Below, piece by piece: positions 57,443 to 64,000 of a DNA stretch of 64,000 nucleotides. The translations under genes were made by a program, and so were the position numbers. Each line of letters starts with the position of its first letter. Position 1 is the stretch's first letter. The notes below the pieces were generated by a model that was not told where the DNA came from, did no database searches, and worked only from the letters and a program-made list of their open reading frames with translations. The DNA comes from Tetradesmus obliquus (Eukaryota > Chlorophyta > Chlorophyceae > Sphaeropleales > Scenedesmaceae). The stretch spans positions 4,486,501 through 4,550,500 of the forward strand of contig CP126191.1 of NCBI GenBank assembly GCA_030272155.1, written 5' to 3'.

Positions 57443-60400
57443 ATGCCGCCAGCCGCTGCTACTTGGCTGGCTGGCGATGCGCTCAACAATGGCACCATCA
57501 AGGAGTACCTGAAACGCTACAGCCCGCAGGAATGGCCCGAGGTCACCAAGCTCACGCTGATTTACGGCATAGTGGCTCTGCAGCACAGCTGTGAGGGCCG
57601 CCTGCTGAGCCTGCGCGAGTTGCGGCAGGCAGTTGAGACCAGCAACACCACGCTGGTGGTGCAGCGTAACGTGCCTCAGTTGCAGCGCCAAATACTGCAG
57701 CTGCAAAGCCAATTGGACAGTGTCTTTGACAAGTTGACCCCTGAGGTACAGTTGTCTTGGACTACAGTTGCGCATGCTGCTGGCTGCTGGTTCATTGCTG
57801 TTCCTGCAGCAGACAGTGCCAGCAGCTGTCGGTTGGAGCTCTGCCGCCCAGCCACTTAGCTACCCTGCGCTCTACCAGCCAGCTGCCATATTGACTTGAT
57901 GCTGTCTTCAGCCATGCGCCCCGAGGCCAGACTCAGCAGTGCAGCCTGTGCGTGCATGCAGGGGCCAGCCTCAACTGGGCAAGCAAAGGAGCGGCAGCAG
58001 CAGCAGCCGTCACAGGGCAGAGCTGCTGCTGCGCTGCTTCGTGGAAGGCAGGGGCGGGTGCGCCAGCCTGCAGTGGCCCACCCCAAGCCTTCTGATGCTT
58101 GGAGGCAGGGCGAGCCGTCAGGCTACACCTCACCGCCACGCAGCAAGGCACACCCATTGTGCCGCTCAACAGGTACGGCAGCCAACTCAACAATAGCGGC
58201 AGCAATGAGCAGCACTGTTGTTGCCTGCACACACCTGTTGCATTGCAGCTAGCTGCTGGCAGCCACCCTTCGCAGTGCCGCAGACCGCTGCTGGCCTTCG
58301 AGTGCAGATTTCTTATGCAGCAGCACTGACAGCAGCTTGCTCTGCGTGTGCCGCAGACAACCAGGGTGCCACCAATCCCATCTACCCAGACTGGTGGCTG
58401 GCAGAGCCTGATGCGCAGCAGGCTGCAGACCAGCAGCAGCAGCAGTCGCCGCGGCTGGTGCACCCTCTGCAGGAGCAACAGCAGCAACTGGTGAGAGCAG
58501 TGCCACCAGGAAACAGAATGATGAAAAGCAGCAAATAGACCGTGTGCATGGCAGCTGCTATTGGCACAACTGGCTGCCAAGGTGTGCCAATGATGCTACT
58601 GCCCTATGTCCGTCAACCCTTGCCTTACCTCGCCTGTTGTACCCAATTGCTGGCGCTCACAGCCTGCCGGTCACTGCTCTCCGCTTGCGCAGGCCATCAG
58701 CACCTTTGGGATGCCAGGAGCACAGCAGCAGCAACAGGAGCAGCTGCTGAAAGGTGGCCTGGAGTTTGAGCCTACTCTGCTGCTGCGCCCAGCTGACGCT
58801 GCCGCCAGCCAGGGCCAGCAGCAGCAGGCCGAACTGCCGTGGGGCTGGCAGGGGCTCGCAGGGGCCAGCACAGCTGACGCGGGCCCCAGCAGGGCCCCTG
58901 CTGCTGCTGCGCGTGCGCGGCGCCCTGCTGCTGCTGTGCTGGGGCGTGGCCTGCCCAGCCTGAGGCACGTGGAGTCAAAGATCAAGCAGTCGGTGGCAGC
59001 ATCACGGCAGAAGGCGGCTGCTACGCAGCAGCAACGGCACCAGTTGCTATCGTCTGTCGTGGCCACCAGCAGCAGCCACACCCCTGGGCAGCAGCAGCAG
59101 CAGATGAGGCCAGCAGAGCTTGAGGAGGCCTGCCCGCCGGCTGCCACTGCAGACCAGTTCATCTCCAACCCCTGGACCAGCTGGTTCGTGCCTGGCGCGC
59201 CAGCAGACCGCTCAGCCCCTGCGGCGGCAGCAGCAGCAGCAGCTGCAGTCACTGCAGCTGATGAAGGTAGCAGCAGTGACGATGAGCACAGCAGCGATGG
59301 TGCGCTGCCAGGCATTGAGACCTTGTCAGCAGACTCAGCAGCAGCAGCAGGCAGCCGTGGTGCCCTGCAGGACATCACTGGCGGCCTGAATCAGCTGACA
59401 TGCAGCAGCAGCGGTGGCATTGCAGCTGCTGAGCCCCTCACAGGGGATGCTTGGGGCCTGGCCAGCAGCAGCTTCAGCTTTGCAGCAGGCAGCGCAGCGC
59501 AGAAACACACAGCCAGCAGACAGCCAGAACTGCACGACGCAGCAGCCGCAGCAGGTTTGCAGTGGCAGCAGCTACCACCTCAACAGCAGCAGCAGCAGCA
59601 GCAGCAACCATGGGCTGCTGATTTTGGTCACCTTGACTCGCCACAGCTGGATGCGGCAGCCCAGCAGGCTGCCGCTGCTGCTGCTACCGGGCAGCGGCGT
59701 GCTGGCCCCCACCAGCAGCGGCAGCAGTGGAGGCAGCGCTGGGTGGGCAACTTCGGGCATCTGGAAGGGTGAGCAGGGAGAGCAGCAGCAGCAGCAGCAC
59801 TAGTTGGCCAGCATGCACTTGCCCTTAAGGTGCATGGACTGCACAAGCGAGCAGCGAGCACTGATGCTGTGTGTTGCCAGGCACCTCCCCATCTGCATAA
59901 CGTCTGCCACACCTGCCACGCTGCTGCAGGCTGCGCCGTCCAGCGCCCTTCAGCCACCACCAACAGCAGCAGGCATCGGCAGCCGATGCCGATGATGCCG
60001 ATGATGATGAAGCCCACCTCGCAGCTGATGCAGCACCCACGACTGCTGCTGGCAGTGGGCTGCTGCTGTCTCCTGCTGACCTGCAAGACTTGCTGGGGTC
60101 AGCTGCTGCCGCTGCCCAGGTGGCAGCAGCTGCCAAGGTGTTTGCTGGTGACTCATCAACGGAGAAGGAAGGCAGAGGGGCAGGTGGTCAGGGTGTTGAG
60201 GCTGCCAGCTACGCTGCAATGGCTGCAGCTGAAGCTGAAGCAGCAGACGTTGAGGGCGAGCTGGCAGCTGCCAGTGATCCAGGCCCCAGCTTCGGAGCTG
60301 AAGCGCTGCGGCTGCATGGCGAGCTGCGCGCCACCAGCAGCCCTACCAAGCGAGCAGCAGCAGCAGCAGCCACCGAGTTTGAAGGTGGCTTTGCACTTGA

Positions 60401-60752
60401 GTCGGTGGCAGCAGGCAGTGCTGCAGAGGAGCAGCTGGGCGCGAGTGACGCTGGCGCTGCTGGTGGGCCTGAGGAGGCTGACCTGGCTGGCAGCCTGCTG
60501 GAGGGGCTGGGCGACACATCAGCCGCGCTGCGTGCCGCACTGGCCCAGCACGGCAGCGTGATGGCGCTGGTGGGGCTGCTGGACAGCCTGGGCGGCCAGC
60601 CTGGCCAAGCAGCTGCTGTACATGAGGATGCTGGGCAGCAGGAGGCAGGCGGGCAGTGGGGTGGAGCTGCAGCGCAGACAGCTGCGTGGGTTGCTGCCAC
60701 GGCCGGTGGCGCGGACAGCGGCGCCAGTGGAGCAGCAGCGGGCGGCGTGTGA
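57443..60752 (+). CDS. Unknown protein, helical N-terminus and long disordered Gln/Ala-rich region
   Basis: Exons 57,443-57,745; 57,962-58,172; 58,357-58,490; 58,693-59,768; 59,930-60,752 join in phase across GT-AG introns to give 848 residues. The first 100 residues are the only compact part: WLAGDALNNGTIKEYLKRYS, EWPEVTKLTLIYGIVALQ, then a likely coiled coil (QLQRQILQLQSQLDSVFDKL). I do not recognise the family. The rest is mainly Gln, Ala, Ser and Gly runs, with short islands such as NPIYPDWWLAEP, SLRHVESKIKQSVAASRQK, ISNPWTSWFVPG, two similar motifs WAADFGHLDS and WVGNFGHLEG, an acidic ADADDADDDEAHL and LLSPADLQDLLGS. A scaffold or cytoskeletal adaptor is conceivable but is a guess. Exon 2's acceptor was chosen to keep phase; another at 57,912 is possible. 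Confidence 0.72.
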
Positions 60753-61517
60753 GGAGGGCATCCTCCCTCGCACCCTGTGAAGTGCAGTCAGTGTGCCTCC
60801 AGCTGCAGCGGCGCTGCCTCCCAGGTTCACAGTCATCTGCTTCGGTTGCATGTGTGCGACGTCGTGTGACACCTGTACAAAGCTTTATCATTGGCATCGA
60901 GCAGTTGATTTCAAGGCAAAGCAGCGCCAACCCTTTGCAGTGTGCAGAAAGATGCCGTGCAGTAGCTAAGCGGAGGAGGGCTGCTGTACGTGTACTCAGG
61001 GTTGCTAAATGCCATAGTGCAGCCTGCCAGTGTGCTAGCGTCGCTGGCTCCAATCCAGTTGATGGCCTACGGAACAGGTGGTTGCCCAATGAGCCTGTCA
61101 TTGGCTCGAACAAGGGCTGTGTTCCCGTCGCGCGAACACGCATATCGTGAATTGGGCCAAGCTGCCAATGCATGGCGGGTTGCTGCTGAAGAAGCTGCAC
61201 GGCTCAGGACGGTCGTGACTGGCGTGCCCACAATCAGGGCCTGCGGGATGCCAGGCTAGTGTTGTAACACAGCCGTGTTGTAACACAGCCGTTTCTTTGA
61301 AGTGATGTAACTAAGCTTTTGCTGATAAGCCTTGCTGAAGTGCTTCGGTTTCTGGCTTCATTGCAATGTCCATGTGCTGCCCGGTGCCACCACAGCAACT
61401 GTCACTGACAGTGTAACCCTGTTGTTACATAACGCATGATGATTGTGATGATGGAGCAGTATGAATTCAATTATAGTGACACTGCAACAGGTAACAACAA
61501 CTCAAGTTAGCAGGCTG
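60753..61517. terminator. Convergent 3' ends with TGTAA polyadenylation signals
   Basis: Plus-strand TGTAA at 61,263-61,267, 61,279-61,283, 61,306-61,310 and 61,412-61,416. The first two lie in a tandem 16 bp repeat (tgttgtaacacagccg). A minus-strand TGTAA at 61,425-61,429 is about 90 bp beyond the stop of the leftward gene. The plus-strand 3' UTR would be about 520 bp. No gene is seen here. Confidence 0.6.
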
Positions 61518-63214
61518 CTAGCGCAGCACCTGCCCTGCACTCAGCCACCACCAGGCAAATGCCACGCAGCCAGCACTGGTCGACAGTGCTGCCAGGGCGT
61601 TGACCTGGTTGTTGCTGAGGATGGGCTTGCCACTGATGTGCTGCACATGCGGCGCCGCCTGCGCCACCACCCTGTGCGTCTTGCTGCACCACCCTGAGTA
61701 CTGCAGCGTGGCGCCCAGCAGCGAATCTATGAGCGAGCCGGCACACCCAGCGCCTACGCCCAGCCCCATCCAGAAGCCAGCCCCCTGACATGCTGCAGCA
61801 GCAGGGCCCGCTGCCTGCCCCAGGCCTGGCGGCAGCTCCCCACTCAGCCAGCCGGCCACCCACGCCACCGCGCCCATGGCCAGGCCCCCTGCAGCACCTG
61901 CAGCCAGCCCCAGCAGCGTCACGCCGCCGTTGGTGCCTGGGGGCACGGCCGCCATGCTGCTGAGCAGGCGCGGCCTGCTGCTGCTGAGCATGCCCATCTC
62001 ACTGGCCCAGGTGTCAGCGCAGCAGCAGGCGTAGTGGCCCTGCGCAGCGCGCCAGCAGAGCAGGAGAGTTGATGGGCCAAGTTGAGCAGTAACACAATGT
62101 ACTGAATGTGGCACCACGACGTGCCACCAACCGCCACACACAGCTGTGCCGACATTGCAATCAGCGATGCAGAGCCAGTTGTTACTGCTCAGCTGTATTT
62201 TTCATGCCTGTGACTTGCTGTTGCTGCCACAGCTGCTGACGACACACAACACTTCCTTGCCATATACCGTCAAGCTGTTATCACAGCTGCTGCTGTTGGT
62301 TGCACGGCCAGCAGTGACTGCTCCACCAGCAGGTAGCGCACTCACCAGAAAGGCTGACCACGCCAGCAGCTGCAGCACTTGTCCCTGCTGGCTGCTGCTG
62401 CCCCCTGACCAGGCTGCCGCTGCAGCTGCAGCTGCTGCTGCTAGGGCTCCGCCTGCGCTGTTGCACAGCACCTGGCTCGCCCCGCGCTGCCCTCCCAGCC
62501 TGAAGCTGGCGTCACACGCGGCCTTCCTCTCCTGGCTCAGATGCGTCAGCTGCAGGCACACAGCAACACCAAGGCACACAAACACAGCGTTACAACCACT
62601 TCCACTGTTGCTTCTGGCAGGCGCTCACATCCATAACATGGCAAGCAGTGCAAGCCAGCAGGCTGTGGCTGCATATGCATGCTGCCAGGCTGCCACCAGC
62701 TCCATGTCACATGGGCCATGGGCCCTTTCTGGCCGGCTTTCCCCCGATTATTGACGGTCTGGCTGGCTGCAAGTTCGTCCGTGCCGCACCTTTGATGAAG
62801 AAAGAAAGAATGCTATCAACACGACGCCGAAGGTGTAGCCGCAGCCCATGTGCAACTGCAAACAGCACCATGAGGCAGAGGGCAGACTTCAGCAAGGGCA
62901 AAGCGAGGCGAGCAAATGCTTATCAGCCAGGCGATCTATAACGAACTGCATAAGTGTTTTTCACCCGTGACTTGACATGTATATCTGTTATTAGGACAGA
63001 GATGCGTGTCAGAACTTGTTGCAAGCATGCATTGCATGCAATAAGGCAGTTGCTGTCTCTGGTACTGCTGCTGCCCAGTACCCACCAGTCCTACAATGAA
63101 GGCTGCAACAGCTCCTGAAGGTGACAGGCTTTTGCGTTTTATTCCTCGTTTCGCCATGAGCACAGCCAACAACAGAGACCACATCAACCTGATCAGGGCT
63201 GTATGTGTCACCAT
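61518..63214 (-). CDS. TMEM19/DUF92 family integral membrane protein
   Basis: Exons, read on the minus strand: 63,214-63,086; 62,855-62,790; 62,549-62,346; 62,039-61,518. All are phase 0 with GT-AG introns, giving 306 residues, close to the usual size. Family signatures: SLSPSGAVAAFIVGL, MGCGYTFGVVLIAFFLSSSK, FRLGGQRGASQVLCN, ACCCADTWASEMG, PPGTNGGVTLLG and SLIDSLLGATLQYSG. About six or seven hydrophobic segments are visible, including one near the N-terminus and one at the C-terminus (AGCVAFAWWWL). Plant relatives are the PGR protein and, more distantly, the chloroplast phytyl-phosphate kinase VTE6; the order of motifs looks nearer to TMEM19/PGR, but substrate and membrane are not shown. The ATG at 63,214 has a good context (CCACCATGG); the frame is open to 63,277. 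An Ala run in exon 3 (about residue 92 onward) is a local expansion. Confidence 0.9.
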
Positions 63215-63573
63215 GGTGGTCGCTGTTTGTTTCGACCGCAGTTGGGTTCCCCACGTGCCTTTGTCTTTCATATACATTCACGAGTGCGTGTGAGCTTGAT
63301 CATGGACGACACGCACACAACAATACACAACCCTATGTTATGCTGTTGCCCGCCATGAACTCTGCATGTGAACAACACCTTGCAACAGGCTTAACGGACC
63401 ACGATTATTTAAAGTAAAGTGTTTAGACAACCAAAGCAGATATCTGCAGCACTGCTAAGCACACTGGTTGCGTGCCGTGAGCAGCGAACCATGTGGCGCA
63501 TGCATTTGTGACACTTTTCAACCGTAGAAACAGCTTAAAATCGACCACAAGTCATATAACAGTGCACTGCGCC
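63215..63573. promoter_or_regulatory. Divergent promoter region, TMEM19-like / downstream gene
   Basis: About 360 bp between two divergent starts. An AT-rich tatttaaagtaaag at about 63,406-63,419 could be a TATA-type element for the rightward gene. Nothing else is recognised. Confidence 0.4.
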
Positions 63574-64000
63574 ATGCTAGCCCACCTTCAAAGGTCCCTG
63601 CTGGCACCAGCAGCAGCAGCAGCATCTGGCCGGCAGTGCACATTGGCAATCAGGCCCACACAACTTCGCAGCAAGCAGCTTATTTGCCCACGCAGCAAAA
63701 GTCGAGATGCAGAGCCGGCTCCAGAGGCCACAGATGGTGGGTGGCACAGCTTGCCATGGGTTTGAAGCTGCTTCTGACAGGCACTGTTGCTGCTGCCGAC
63801 CCTTCTGCTGCCCAGACCTCTCATCCTAAGCGCCCCCTGCACTGCCACTCTGCAGAGGAGCTGCTGCGCCAGCTCAACTCTGGGCACCTGTGGCTGCCGG
63901 AGGAGTCTGATGACGACTTTGGCCTGGATGACGTGGCGGCGCACCTGGCCAACAGGAACCAGGCGCAGCGCTTGGACGTGGCAGCAGCAGGCAGGGCCGC
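63574..64000 (+). CDS. Unknown protein with probable organelle-targeting N-terminus (partial)
   Basis: The ATG at 63,574 (gccATGc) opens MLAHLQRSLLAPAAAAASG followed by a basic stretch with few acidic residues (RQCTLAIRPTQLRSKQL), typical of a mitochondrial or chloroplast transit peptide. Exon 1 ends at 63,736 (GATG/GTGGGT). Two acceptors keep the frame. One at 63,781 gives a very short 44 nt intron and adds TVAAADPSAAQTSHPK; one at 63,853 gives 116 nt. Both continue EELLRQLNSGHLWLPEESDD, DFGLDDVAAHLANRNQAQRL. The protein runs off the window and I do not recognise it. Confidence 0.6.

Noticed and set aside
58671-59378. Leftward 235-codon Ser/Ala-rich frame
   Set aside because: Complement of the CAG-rich fourth exon of the rightward gene; no motif.
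60990-61259. Rightward 89-codon frame ending AEEAARLRTVVTG
   Set aside because: Lies in the probable 3' UTR just before TGTAA signals; no acceptor, promoter or known family supports it, though a short extra exon cannot be excluded.

Overview
The window reads as nuclear DNA of a green alga, most likely a chlorophycean. Three things point there: short GT-AG introns in every gene, TGTAA polyadenylation signals (the usual green-algal signal) at gene ends and in the retroelement, and heavy CAG/GCA use giving Gln-, Ala- and Ser-rich stretches in genes and retroelement alike. I cannot name the species. No LTR or virus-like element was recognised.

Bases 1 to about 51,780 are one satellite array. The monomer is 312 bp. 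It carries layers of retroposed insertions made by, or sharing a 3' end with, a LINE whose C-terminal zf-RVT zinc-binding region is visible: (a) a 40-60 bp micro-insert, just 11 nt of an element 3' end plus a poly(A) tail, flanked by a 13 bp target duplication; (b) a 413 bp 5'-truncated LINE 3' end ('B insert') with a 14 bp target duplication, present 16 times at the same monomer position and therefore one event amplified with the array; (c) five large, nested LINE 3' halves at about 12.9-16.5, 32.6-35.3, 37.8-39.5, 44.5-47.1 and 49.7-51.4 kb; (d) plus-strand copies, one of which makes a fold-back. The array has higher-order periods of 677, about 1,470, 4,343 and about 11,850 bp. The last is a recent tandem duplication whose junction is a hybrid LINE 3' end.

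Bases 52.2-64.0 kb are gene space. An NAD kinase gene runs leftwards (52,199-about 56,939, ten exons) and has lost its native last codons to a LINE insertion that supplies its present stop codon; a second, older LINE copy lies in its fourth intron. Divergent from it is a five-exon gene for an 848-residue, mostly disordered protein of unknown function (57,443-60,752). It converges on a four-exon TMEM19/DUF92 membrane-protein gene (61,518-63,214, minus). That gene is divergent from the start of a probably organelle-targeted protein that runs off the window (63,574 onward).

The most interesting part is the array itself: a LINE-riddled satellite, comparable in style to Zepp/ZeppL-type centromeric LINE clusters of green algae, in which the order of insertions and duplications can be read, and which has reached into the 3' end of a housekeeping gene.
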